A stretch of DNA of 64,000 nt, taken from Cryptosporangium minutisporangium. Lineage in GTDB: Bacteria > Actinomycetota > Actinomycetes > Mycobacteriales > Cryptosporangiaceae. The notes beneath the pieces are model-generated. The model was not told the DNA's origin and searched no databases. It saw nothing but the letters and a program-made list of their open reading frames with translations. This document shows, in pieces, positions 44,453-54,692 of this stretch. The position numbers and the translations under genes are program-made. Positions within the stretch are counted from its first letter, which is position 1. Each line of letters opens with the position of its first letter. The stretch lies in contig NZ_BAAAYN010000033.1 of NCBI RefSeq assembly GCF_039536245.1, positions 1 to 64,000 on the forward strand, written 5' to 3'.

Positions 44453-45199
44453 ATGTGGCGGTACCTGCTCGACCTGGTGCTCCCGGTGCGGTGCGTGGCC
44501 TGCCGCGGGCCGGACGGGCCGCTCTGCTCGGTCTGTGCACGCCATGCCTTGCACACCGAGCCGTCGTTGGTCCCGGCGGACGACCGACCGGGCGGGGGCG
44601 TGCCGACGCGCTGCGTCGCGGCCGGGGCGTACGGGGGCGCGCTGCGGTCGGCGCTGATCGCGTACAAGGAGCGTGGGCAGCGCGCGCTGGCGCGTCCGCT
44701 CGGCGCCCGGCTCGCGGAGGCGGTCGCGGTTGCGCTCGTCGCGTCACCTCCCGGGGTGCGGTTGGGCGGGACCGGGTCGATCGTGCTGGTGCCGGTGCCC
44801 TCGTCGGACGCGGCGATCCGGGCTCGGCGCGGCGACCACGTGGTCGCCTTGGCGCGGTTTGCTGCCGTTACGCTGCGTGAAAGAGGGTTTGACGCACGGG
44901 TGGAGAGCGCGCTCACGATGTGTCGAACCCCGGCGGACTCGGTCGGGCTGAGCGCCGCGCAGCGTCGGGTGAACGTCGCCGGCGCGTTCGCGGCCGCTCG
45001 CGCACGCACCGGAGCGCGGTCACGGTTACCGCCCGGCGGCGCGATCGTGCTGGTCGACGACATCGTCACGACCGGAGCGACGCTCGCCGAGGCGTACCGC
45101 GCGGCCCGCGCCGGCGGCCTACCGGTGCGGGCGGCGGCGGTGGTCGCCGCGACGCCCCGCCCCGGCGTCGGAGTGAGCGCTGTTCGTGACCGCTGGTAG
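44453..45199 (+). CDS. comF: ComF family phosphoribosyltransferase-like protein
   Basis: 248 residues. The N-terminal zinc-finger-like cysteines are CVACRGPDGPLCSVC (about 14-28), and the C-terminal PRTase domain has the PRPP-binding motif IVLVDDIVTTGATL (about 200-213) and the family motif GLSAAQRRVNVAGAF. ComF proteins are needed for DNA uptake in naturally competent bacteria; in actinobacteria the gene is conserved beside lpqB and hpf even without known competence. The ATG at 44453 gives the usual MWRYLLDLVLPVRC start. A 349-base gap separates it from hpf. Confidence 0.92.
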   Translation: MWRYLLDLVLPVRCVACRGPDGPLCSVCARHALHTEPSLVPADDRPGGGVPTRCVAAGAYGGALRSALIAYKERGQRALARPLGARLAEAVAVALVASPPGVRLGGTGSIVLVPVPSSDAAIRARRGDHVVALARFAAVTLRERGFDARVESALTMCRTPADSVGLSAAQRRVNVAGAFAAARARTGARSRLPPGGAIVLVDDIVTTGATLAEAYRAARAGGLPVRAAAVVAATPRPGVGVSAVRDRW

Positions 45200-45548
45200 C
45201 GCGAGGGTTGCGGAGCGGGTGCAGTGTGCACGTACGGCGTGTCGCCACGCGCGGTGTCTGATTCCATTCTGTTGGAACCGAAAAACCTGGTCACCAGGCA
45301 TGACAAGCATACGGTTTTCCCAAACCGGATGAATTGGTCGGAGTGGAGGGGTGACGTCCCCTACCTCGAAGAGTTAGCGTCAGGTTCCATAGCAGTTCTC
45401 GCCCTGAGCAGATGGATGACATCGAGGGGAGGTTGCCGCAAACCGGTTCCCTTCCGCCCCGTGTGACGGGCCAGGGTGCCGGTACCTCGTTGAGAGAAGC
45501 CGCCCGGTGTCGGGCAGGCTGACCAGTCGCGGAAGCGTGGAGGTACGT
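45200..45548. other. Leader/control region upstream of hpf
   Basis: 349 bases without a supported gene. It contains the palindrome CCTGGT-C-ACCAGG (45286-45298) next to an AT-richer stretch (45265-45345) that could hold the hpf promoter, and a long probable leader. GGAGG at 45539-45543 is the hpf ribosome binding site. No riboswitch is recognised. Confidence 0.45.
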
Positions 45549-46205
45549 GTGGACATCGTCGTCAAGGGTCGTAACGTCGAGGTGCCCGATCACTACCGGC
45601 AGCACGTCAGTGAGAAACTCACTCGCGTCGAGCGCTACGACCAGAAATTGATCCGTATCGACGTCGAACTGTTCCACGAACCGAACCGCAGGCAGGCGCA
45701 GACCTGCCAGCGGGTCGAGATCACCGTCAAGACCCGGGGTCCGGTGATTCGCAGCGAAGCCGCTGCGGCGGATTTCTACTCCGCATTGGACCTCGCGATC
45801 ACGAAATTGGAGAATCGTCTTCGACGCGCGGCTGACCGCCGACGCGTGCATCACGGTCGTCGTACCCCTGTATCGGTCGCCTCGGCGATGGCGGAAGCGA
45901 CCTCGGAACTCCCGGCGCCGATGTGGGCGCCCCCCAACGGCTCGACATCGCAGGACGGTGCGGGCTTCGGAGCGGAGGAGGAGCGAGGATCGGTCGCTGT
46001 GCTCGAGGAATGGGAGGACGGTCCGTGTCGGATCGTCCGGACCAAGGAGCACCCGGGCGAGCCGATGACCGTCGACGACGCGCTCTTCGAGATGGAACTC
46101 GTCGGGCACGACTTCTACCTTTTCAACGACAAGGACACTGGTCGGCCGAGCGTGGTGTACCGCCGCAAGGGCTATGACTACGGAGTCATCTCCCTGGGCA
46201 TCTGA
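45549..46205 (+). CDS. hpf: Long-form ribosome hibernation promoting factor
   Basis: 218 residues from GTG 45549, fixed by GGAGG 5 bases upstream and by the usual VDIVVKGRNVEVPDHYRQHVS start. The N-terminal S30AE domain (about 1-100) sits at the ribosome decoding centre; a disordered linker (about 105-160) leads to the C-terminal dimerisation domain (about 162-218, EEWEDGPCRIVRTKEHPGEPMT and DFYLFNDKDTGRPSVVYRRKGYDYGVI), which joins ribosomes into 100S particles in stationary phase or dormancy. Conserved between comF and secA in actinobacteria. A strong terminator follows. Confidence 0.96.
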   Translation: MDIVVKGRNVEVPDHYRQHVSEKLTRVERYDQKLIRIDVELFHEPNRRQAQTCQRVEITVKTRGPVIRSEAAAADFYSALDLAITKLENRLRRAADRRRVHHGRRTPVSVASAMAEATSELPAPMWAPPNGSTSQDGAGFGAEEERGSVAVLEEWEDGPCRIVRTKEHPGEPMTVDDALFEMELVGHDFYLFNDKDTGRPSVVYRRKGYDYGVISLGI

Positions 46206-46223
46206 CCACGCGTCCGACGCACA

Positions 46224-46255
46224 GAGACGGGGCGGGATCCTTCCCGCCCCGTCTC
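46224..46255 (+). terminator. Strong terminator after hpf
   Basis: GAGACGGGGCGGG (46224-46236), a 6-base loop, and CCCGCCCCGTCTC (46243-46255) form a perfect 13-base stem 18 bases after the hpf stop. Confidence 0.85.
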
Positions 46256-46610
46256 GCGCGCCCGCCCCGTTTCCGCCCGCCGGTCTGACGCGCCCGCCCG
46301 TCTCCGCCCGTCCGCCTCCGCCCGTCCGTCTCCGGGCCGCCATGCAGCCGGGGCACCAGCCACCGCGCCAGCGCGTACTCGCATCGGTGCCGCAGAGGAC
46401 CGGGTGCCCGTCGGAGGTGGATTTTCCCGAAAATCCGCCGCCCCCGCCGGTGCGCGCTCAGTCCCTCCTGCGGTGTTCAGGCGACGAGCGGCGGGGCCGG
46501 ACCGGGCGGCGTGCGGTGGTCCGGGCTGGCTACGGCGGGGACGCGAGGGCACGGGCGGAAATTCGACGGCGGAGCGGGACCCGCCCACGGTGGTTCGCCG
46601 GACGGCGTAA
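46256..46610. other. Gene-free pyrimidine-rich region between hpf and the GNAT gene
   Basis: 355 bases. 46258-46335 is a run of CCGTCCGCCTCCGCC-like units without regular period. 46415-46439 holds a member of the AGGTGG-CTTCCCGAAAA repeat family. The remainder shows frames open only because of high G+C; none has a supported start or homology. Confidence 0.5.
46415..46439. repeat. Copy of the AGGTGG/CTTCCCGAAAA repeat family
   Basis: AGGTGGATTTTCCCGAAAAT followed by CCGCC contains a self-complementary core GGATTTTC/GAAAATCC. Close matches are found at 34689-34706 and in four degenerate copies at 61802-61940. Confidence 0.6.
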
Positions 46611-47153
46611 TCAAAGGTCGGAGGGGAGCAACGAGCCGATCCAGGCATCCGCGCGGGAACCGTCGCGGCGGCGGATCCGGTCGCGCAGGACCCCCTCGAT
46701 CGTGAAGCCGGCGCGCTCCGCGACGGCGCGTGAGCCGTCGTTGCCGACCTCGGCGAGCCAGGACAGCCGCGCCACCCCGAGTGCGCCGAACGCCCATCGG
46801 GCGATCGCGAGCGTGCTCGCGGTGGCCACGCCGCGGCGGCGGGCCCAGGGTGCGACCCAGTAACCGACCTCGGCCAGGCCCTCGGCGAGATCCATCGACA
46901 CCAGGGCGACCGTGCCGAGCCCTTCGCCGCTCACCGCGTCGAACACGCCGAACGGCGCCGCCCGACCCGACTTCCAGGATTGCTCGACGTAGTCGCCGGC
47001 GTAGCCCACCGCGTCGTCGTGGCGGTACGGGCTGGGCACGCTGGTCCAGCGCTGGATCGCCGGATCCTGGCAGGCGCGGAAGATCCAATCGGCGTCGATG
47101 GTCGCGCACGGCCGGAGCTGGAACCGGCCGGCGGCGATCTCCACGGTGTCCAC
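46611..47153 (-). CDS. GNAT family N-acetyltransferase (RimJ/RimL type)
   Basis: 180 residues from GTG 47153. RimJ/RimL-like fold: [26 protein letters not shown] at the start, then [35 protein letters not shown] containing the acetyl-CoA pyrophosphate loop (R-R-x-G-x-A), and [19 protein letters not shown] near the end. Such enzymes acetylate protein N-termini, antibiotics or small amines; the substrate is unknown. The reading frame stays open far upstream across secA, but only this part has codon use and homology of a real gene. It is divergent from secA. Confidence 0.85.
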   Translation of the reverse strand: MDTVEIAAGRFQLRPCATIDADWIFRACQDPAIQRWTSVPSPYRHDDAVGYAGDYVEQSWKSGRAAPFGVFDAVSGEGLGTVALVSMDLAEGLAEVGYWVAPWARRRGVATASTLAIARWAFGALGVARLSWLAEVGNDGSRAVAERAGFTIEGVLRDRIRRRDGSRADAWIGSLLPSDL

Positions 47154-47426
47154 CCCGCCATCCTGGCCGCTCGACCCGGGTTCCGGAGTGGCGGCTCCGG
47201 CGCAAACGGGGAAATCTTCGGCAAAATGTCTCGGCCGGACTATTGTTCGGCGGCGGTGACCGCCAGGTTGCCGCTCCCGGGAACCGACGGCGCGCCGCTG
47301 CGGTTTACTGGGGGAGGAACGCCGTGCCCCGACCGGTGGACGGCTGGCCGCGTAGTGCGGGAGGCCCGCCGCTGCCGACCCGCGCCTACGATGGCGGTAG
47401 GACATCCGAGGGAGCTGACCGAACCC

Positions 47427-50240
<2,814 letters not shown>

Positions 50241-50260
50241 GTTTTTCTTGTTACGCGAGG

Positions 50261-50310
50261 CACAGCGCCGCTGCCGGACGGTCACCGTCCAGCGGCGGCG
50301 CTGCGCTGTG
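50261..50310 (+). terminator. Imperfect long hairpin after secA
   Basis: GGACGG-TCA-CCGTCC at the tip is extended by AGCGCCGCTG on the left and CAGCGGCGGCGCT on the right, with bulges, between 50261 and 50310. It begins 20 bases after the secA stop. Confidence 0.6.
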
Positions 50311-50374
50311 CGGGGTTTCTCGGGGTGGGGCGCCGGCGCCGTCGGGGGGCGCGGCCCGGCGGGCGTTTTGGGGG

Positions 50375-50412
50375 GAAGTCAACGTGCCTGGCGCCTCGGG
50401 GACGTTGACTTC
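50375..50412. repeat. Copy 2 of the dispersed AAGTCAACGT palindrome family
   Basis: GAAGTCAACGT (50375-50385) pairs with ACGTTGACTTC (50402-50412) across a 16-base loop. ACGTTGACTTCTCGGCA (50402-50418) is identical to 17 bases of the right arm at 11921-11937. Both copies lie downstream of a plus-strand gene and upstream of the next plus-strand gene. Confidence 0.8.
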
Positions 50413-50594
50413 TCGGCATTCGACGGAGGACGTCGGGCGTTTGCGCGGACGCTGACGCTGGGTAGGCGTTGGTAGGGTTAACACCCGGCAGGGTCACCCG
50501 GTCGCCGCCGATGTCGGCGCGCATCGTCCGGCCCGCCGGTCTCACCCGGCGCGCCCTGCTGCCGAGTGAGTCGTTCCGGCTCCCGAGAGGAACC

Positions 50595-51905
50595 ATGGAC
50601 TCCGTCGGTGCCCAACTGGCACTCGTCGCTCTGCTCGTCCTGCTCAACGCGGCCTTCGCGGGCAGCGAGATCGCACTGATCTCTCTCCGGGAGAGCCAGC
50701 TGCAACGCTTGGCGCGCAAGGGCGCCGGCGGCCGGGTACTTGCCCGGCTCGCGCGCGACTCGAACCGCTTCATGGCGACGATCCAGGTCGGGATCACGCT
50801 CGCCGGTTTCCTCGCGTCCGCGACCGCGGCGGTCTCGCTCGCCAAGCCGCTGGTCGGCCCGCTCGGCTTCCTCGGCAACGCCGCGAACGCGGTGGCGATC
50901 GTCATCGTCACGATCCTGCTGACGTTCGTGACGCTCGTCTTCGGCGAGCTCGCCCCGAAGCGCATCGCGATGCAGCGCGCCGAGGGCTGGGCGCTCGCGG
51001 TGGCCCGGCCACTGGACTTGCTCTCGACGCTGAGCCGCCCAGCGATCTGGCTGCTCGGCATCACCACGGATGCCGTCGTCCGGTTGGCAGGCGGTGACCC
51101 CGACCGGCAGCGCGAGGAGGTCACTCGCGAGGAAGTCACCGAGATGGTGAGCTCGCACAAGGGCTTCACCCCGCTCCAGCAGACGATGATCGTCGGCGCG
51201 CTGGAGGTGGGCGACCGAGTGCTGCGCGAGATCCTGGTGCCGCGCCGGGAGGCGTTCGTGTTGCCGGTGGAGTTCGACATCCCGCGGGCACGAGCCGCGC
51301 TGGTGGAGTCCGGCCACAGCCGCGCGCCGGTGGCACCCCGGGGGTCGTTGGACGAGGTCATCGGCGTCATCCACCTACGAGAGCTGCTGGACGACGAGGG
51401 GCGCCTGATCGATCGGATCCGTCAGGTACCGGCGTTGCCCGGCAGCATGCGCGTGCCGGACGCGTTGCGTGAACTGTCGTTGGCGCGGACCCAGATGGCT
51501 CTGGTCGTTGACGAGCACGGCGACATCGACGGGCTCGTGACGGTGGAGGACCTGGTCGAAGAGGTCGTCGGCGAGATCTACGACGAAACCGACAAGGACG
51601 TCCGGTCGGTGCAGGTGGCCGAAGACGGCTCGATGCTGCTGCCCGGATCGTTCCCGGTGCACGACCTGGTCGACATCGCGATCGAGCTGCCGCACCGCCC
51701 GGAGGGTGACTACACGACGGTCGCCGGCCTGATCCTGGCGGTGCTCGGACGGATCCCGCGCTCGCCGGGCGACGTGGTGACCGTGGACCGCTGGTCGTTC
51801 GAGGTGCGGGCGGTACGGCGACGGGCGATCACCGAGGTGCGGGTGTGTCCGGAGCCCCACGCGGGCAGCGATCCGCGCGAGGTCGAGGAAGCGGCGGCGG
51901 AGTAG
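50595..51905 (+). CDS. CNNM/CorC-like (hemolysin-family) membrane protein with CBS domains
   Basis: 436 residues. The N-terminal DUF21 membrane domain (about 1-190) has three to four helices, with NAAFAGSEIALISLRESQLQRLARKG and GELAPKRIAMQRAE, the core of CNNM-type transporters. Two CBS domains (about 215-335) bear the MVIVDEHGDIDGLVTVEDLVEE motif (here MALVVDEHGDIDGLVT), and a C-terminal CorC/HlyC domain (about 350-435) follows. The family exports magnesium or sodium or has a related ion role; the old name hemolysin is not informative. The ATG at 50595 follows GAGAGG. It is convergent with the Rv3235-type gene, with 22 bases between. Confidence 0.92.
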   Translation: MDSVGAQLALVALLVLLNAAFAGSEIALISLRESQLQRLARKGAGGRVLARLARDSNRFMATIQVGITLAGFLASATAAVSLAKPLVGPLGFLGNAANAVAIVIVTILLTFVTLVFGELAPKRIAMQRAEGWALAVARPLDLLSTLSRPAIWLLGITTDAVVRLAGGDPDRQREEVTREEVTEMVSSHKGFTPLQQTMIVGALEVGDRVLREILVPRREAFVLPVEFDIPRARAALVESGHSRAPVAPRGSLDEVIGVIHLRELLDDEGRLIDRIRQVPALPGSMRVPDALRELSLARTQMALVVDEHGDIDGLVTVEDLVEEVVGEIYDETDKDVRSVQVAEDGSMLLPGSFPVHDLVDIAIELPHRPEGDYTTVAGLILAVLGRIPRSPGDVVTVDRWSFEVRAVRRRAITEVRVCPEPHAGSDPREVEEAAAE

Positions 51906-51927
51906 GCGACGGCTGGCCGCCCGGACG

Positions 51928-52467
51928 TCACAGGACCGTCAGGACCGGGCAGCGCCAACGCCCGTCCAGGCCCTCCAAGCGCACGGCCACCGCTCTGGTC
52001 CGGGCGCCGACCTTCGCCAGCACCGTGACTTCGGCGATGCCGTCGGCCGGCTCACAGACCAGCGTGCGACCGATGTAGATCCGGGTCCGCGCGCTGGGCT
52101 GCCGAGCCGGTGAGCCGGACGTCTTCACGGCGCCCGCCGCTGTCCGCGCGCGATGCAACCGGCCGGCCAGCCGCTCGTACGCGTCCTCGGTGAGGTGGTT
52201 GCGCAGCTGCCGCACCGGGCGGCGTCCGCTCAGTACCTCGAGTAGTGCGAGAACGAGTGCCCGAGCGTGCACGGCGGGGTCGGGTAACGCCTCCCGGGGC
52301 GTTGCCTGGGGCCCGAACGACACTTCTGGCTGCCGATCGGGGGGCCGATCGGTCGCGAACGGAAGCTCCGGGGAGACGGACGTCCGGACCTGCAGCAGCG
52401 GTGGCCGGAGAAGCGACACGGCGCGGGGTTCGAGGGCCGGTGCGCGGCAGACCAGCGGAGTGCTCAT
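51928..52467 (-). CDS. Rv3235 family protein
   Basis: 179 residues. A variable Pro/Arg-rich N-terminal half is followed by a helix (HARALVLALLEVLSGRRPVRQLRNHLTEDAYERL) and a small beta domain (RTRIYIGRTLVCEPADGIAEVTVLAKVGARTRAVAVRLEGLDGRW). This pattern is that of the actinobacterial Rv3235 family, encoded near secA in many genomes; the function is unknown. The ATG at 52467 lies in an AT-rich intergenic stretch (52468-52592) shared with the divergent gene at 52593, containing TTTGTTTGC-TTTCGTTTGC direct repeats and the inverted repeat TGCTCT-ccgca-AGAGCA. Confidence 0.87.
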   Translation of the reverse strand: MSTPLVCRAPALEPRAVSLLRPPLLQVRTSVSPELPFATDRPPDRQPEVSFGPQATPREALPDPAVHARALVLALLEVLSGRRPVRQLRNHLTEDAYERLAGRLHRARTAAGAVKTSGSPARQPSARTRIYIGRTLVCEPADGIAEVTVLAKVGARTRAVAVRLEGLDGRWRCPVLTVL

Positions 52468-52592
52468 GTGCGTTCCCTTTGTTTGCTTTCGTTTGCATTA
52501 GGAAACGCCCAATTGCTTGCTCTCCGCAAGAGCATCATCGCTGACTGTGGATATTCCGGTCGTCGGGCGTTGGGATCGGCGACAGTGGAGCC

Positions 52593-53150
52593 GTGGACGA
52601 ACGCTGGGAGTTCCTGTTCGCCGACGCGGACGCTCAGTTCGATGCGCTACGCCGGGAGGAGATGACGGCGGAGGCCGCTGACCGCAGTCGTCGGGAGTTC
52701 GCGTTGGTCGGCCTCGTCGACCGGCTACGGGGTGCGGTGGGAACGACGCTCGAGATCTGGCTGGACACCGGGCCGATCGGCGGCACCGTCCGGCGAGTGG
52801 GTCCTGATTGGATTCTGCTCGGTGGATCCGGTCGGCGAGAGACGCTGATCCCGCTGACCGCCGTGAACGCGGTGAGCGGACTGCCGGACCGCACGGCGGC
52901 GCCCGGTTCGGAGGGCATGGTTGAGGCGCGGCTCGACCTGCGTTACGCGCTACGCCGGATGGCGCGCGATCGGGTGCCGGTCAGAGTCGTACTCCGCGGG
53001 GGTCGCTCGGCGTCCGGGACGTTCGATCGGGTTGGGCGTGACTTCGCGGAGTTCGCTGAGCTTCTACCGGGGGACGCTCGTCGGGCCGGCGCGGTTCGAG
53101 CCGTTCGGAGCATCCCGCTCGGCGCCCTCCTCGTCGTCCGCGCCCCGTGA
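52593..53150 (+). CDS. Conserved-looking protein with two Sm-like beta segments, unknown function
   Basis: 185 residues, soluble. After a helical start (FADADAQFDALRREEMTAEAAD) comes GTTLEIWLDTGPIGGTVRRVGPDWILLGG and, later, VPVRVVLRGGRSASGTFDRVGRDFAEFAE. Each looks like a small five-strand barrel unit of Sm/LSm type, with V-G-x-D-W/F at the equivalent place, so the protein may contain two barrels. LSm folds often bind RNA, but this is inference. I do not recall a named family beyond actinobacterial proteins at this locus. It starts with GTG 52593 and is convergent with the HTH gene, 5 bases apart. Confidence 0.7.
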   Translation: MDERWEFLFADADAQFDALRREEMTAEAADRSRREFALVGLVDRLRGAVGTTLEIWLDTGPIGGTVRRVGPDWILLGGSGRRETLIPLTAVNAVSGLPDRTAAPGSEGMVEARLDLRYALRRMARDRVPVRVVLRGGRSASGTFDRVGRDFAEFAELLPGDARRAGAVRAVRSIPLGALLVVRAP

Positions 53151-53155
53151 CCCAC

Positions 53156-53401
53156 TCAACCGAGTTCGTCCTCCGCGTTGTCGGTGTAGGTGAAGGGATG
53201 GCTGCGCACGAAGTCGCGGGTCTCCTTGTACATCCGCTCGATGTATCGCTCCAGCTCCGCGCGCTCGACCCGCCACTGCCCCCGTCCGCCGATCTTGATG
53301 GCCGGAAGGTCCCCTGATCTGACCAGCGCGTACGTCTGGGAGGAGGAGATGTTCAGGATCTCTGCGACATCGGCCAATTGGAGAAACCGCTCGGTCGTCA
53401 T
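53156..53401 (-). CDS. Excisionase-fold (MerR-like) HTH DNA-binding protein
   Basis: 81 residues. The start at ATG 53401 is set by AGGAGGTGAC directly upstream. A winged helix-turn-helix of the excisionase/BldC class: LQLADVAEILNISSSQTYALVRSGDLPAIKIGGRGQWRVERAELERYIERMY, followed by KETRDFVRSHPF. The protein is small with no effector domain, like BldC, which binds DNA as head-to-tail oligomers on direct repeats. It is widely conserved in actinobacteria at this locus. No integrase or att site is nearby, so it is a regulator and not a phage excisionase. Confidence 0.88.
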   Translation of the reverse strand: MTTERFLQLADVAEILNISSSQTYALVRSGDLPAIKIGGRGQWRVERAELERYIERMYKETRDFVRSHPFTYTDNAEDELG

Positions 53402-53663
53402 GTCACCTCCTACAGCCCCAGTCTTCAGTTTGGCATTCATGTCTCTCCCGGCGTCTGGCCCGTCCACAACGACTCATACATGTGGATAGTTGGCACGTGC
53501 TTCGCTTCTGATACGGGACTATGTGAGCACCTCTAGTGGCCTCGATTGGGCCGGATAAACACCGACGACCCCTGTTTCCCTCATCGGTTTGAGCGTCTGC
53601 GTCGCCCGTTCCTGCCATCGTCGTCCTCCGACGCCGTAGTGCGTCCTGGCCGAAGGGAATCGG

Positions 53664-54692
53664 ATGTCCGCTCCGGTCTCGCCGCCGGCCCGACGGCGGC
53701 GGATGCCCTCCTGGTTCGACCTGCGATTCGTGCTCGGCGTGGTCCTGGTACTCGGCTCGGTAGTGGTCGGAGCTCGGCTCTTCGCGGTGGCTGACAAGAC
53801 CGTGCTGGTCTGGGCCGTCGCGCGCGACCTCGGTTCCGGCACCGTGCTCGTGCGGGCCGATCTGGTGGCGGTGCGAGCGCGGTTGCCGGAGAGCGCCGGG
53901 CGTTATCTGGCTGCGAGCGGACCCGAGCCGGTCGGGCGGCCGCTGAGCCGGCCCGTCGGAGCCGGTGAGCTGTTACCGCGAGCCGCGCTGGCCGGTCGGG
54001 TCTGCGGCAGCGAGGTGAGCATCCCGGTGAGCGCGCAGCACGTTCCGGCAACCGTGCGACGCGGTGCCCGGGTGGACGTGTTCGCGACGCCGCGGACGGG
54101 GGAGACGTCGCGGGTGCTGTCAGCGGTGACCGTGCAGGGCGTGACCAGGGGCTCCGCTGTCGGAGGCGAGCCGACGCTGGTGGTGCGGGTGGCGGACGAC
54201 CTCACGCCCGCGGTGGTAAGCGCGGTACGCACCGCCGAGATCGACGTCGTGGTCGCGGTCGGGCGGGATGCGGGGGACGGGTGCGGTGCCCCGGCGGCCG
54301 GGGCTCCGCCCGGCAGCGGTTCACCGTCGCCGGAGGCGGCCCCGCCCGGGGAGGCATCACCCGGGGAGTCACCGCCCGGCACAGGGCCGTCGGAAGGCAC
54401 CGGGCCGCCGGGTAGCCCGCCGCTGGGCAGCGCAGGGCCGTCGGGCGGTGCGGTTCCGCCTGGTGACGGGACCCCGGGGGACGGAGACCAGGGCGACGGA
54501 GACCAGGGCGACGGTGTCGAGCCGCCGGGCGGTGGAGCGGTTCCGCCGTGCCGCGCGGCGGAACCGCCGGGTGGCGGGGCGGAACCGCCGGGTGGCGGGG
54601 CGGTTCCGTCCGGTGGTGGCGCGCAGCTGCCGGGTGGCGGAAGCGCCCGGGACGTGGCAGGGGAGACGGACCGCTCGGGAGCGGATCGATGA
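53664..54692 (+). CDS. SAF-domain (CpaB/RcpC-like) protein with collagen-like Gly/Pro tail
   Basis: 342 residues. One membrane helix at about 22-42 is followed by an extracytoplasmic SAF domain (about 48-125: VLVWAVARDLGSGTVLVRADLVAV, LAASGPEPVGRPLSRPVGAGELLP) and a CpaB-like second part (VSIPVSAQHVPATVRRGARVDVFATP, about 120-200). From about 212 to the end the protein is Pro/Gly/Ser-rich with repeats such as PPGGGA and GDGDQG, encoded by 15- and 21-base tandem repeats near 54485-54605. CpaB proteins assemble tight-adherence pili, but no TadA, TadB, TadC or pilin gene is present. The stop overlaps the CpaE-like gene by 4 bases. Confidence 0.82.
   Translation: MSAPVSPPARRRRMPSWFDLRFVLGVVLVLGSVVVGARLFAVADKTVLVWAVARDLGSGTVLVRADLVAVRARLPESAGRYLAASGPEPVGRPLSRPVGAGELLPRAALAGRVCGSEVSIPVSAQHVPATVRRGARVDVFATPRTGETSRVLSAVTVQGVTRGSAVGGEPTLVVRVADDLTPAVVSAVRTAEIDVVVAVGRDAGDGCGAPAAGAPPGSGSPSPEAAPPGEASPGESPPGTGPSEGTGPPGSPPLGSAGPSGGAVPPGDGTPGDGDQGDGDQGDGVEPPGGGAVPPCRAAEPPGGGAEPPGGGAVPSGGGAQLPGGGSARDVAGETDRSGADR

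Noticed and set aside
45224-45466. Small plus-strand gene upstream of hpf
   Set aside because: No ribosome binding site or homology, and weak third-position GC preference; more likely leader sequence.
50261-50420. Integration site after secA
   Set aside because: The inverted repeats there look like a terminator and a dispersed palindrome; there is no tRNA, direct repeat or integrase.
53156-53401. Phage excisionase
   Set aside because: The fold fits, but there is no integrase, attachment repeat or prophage gene, and the gene belongs to a conserved chromosomal neighbourhood.
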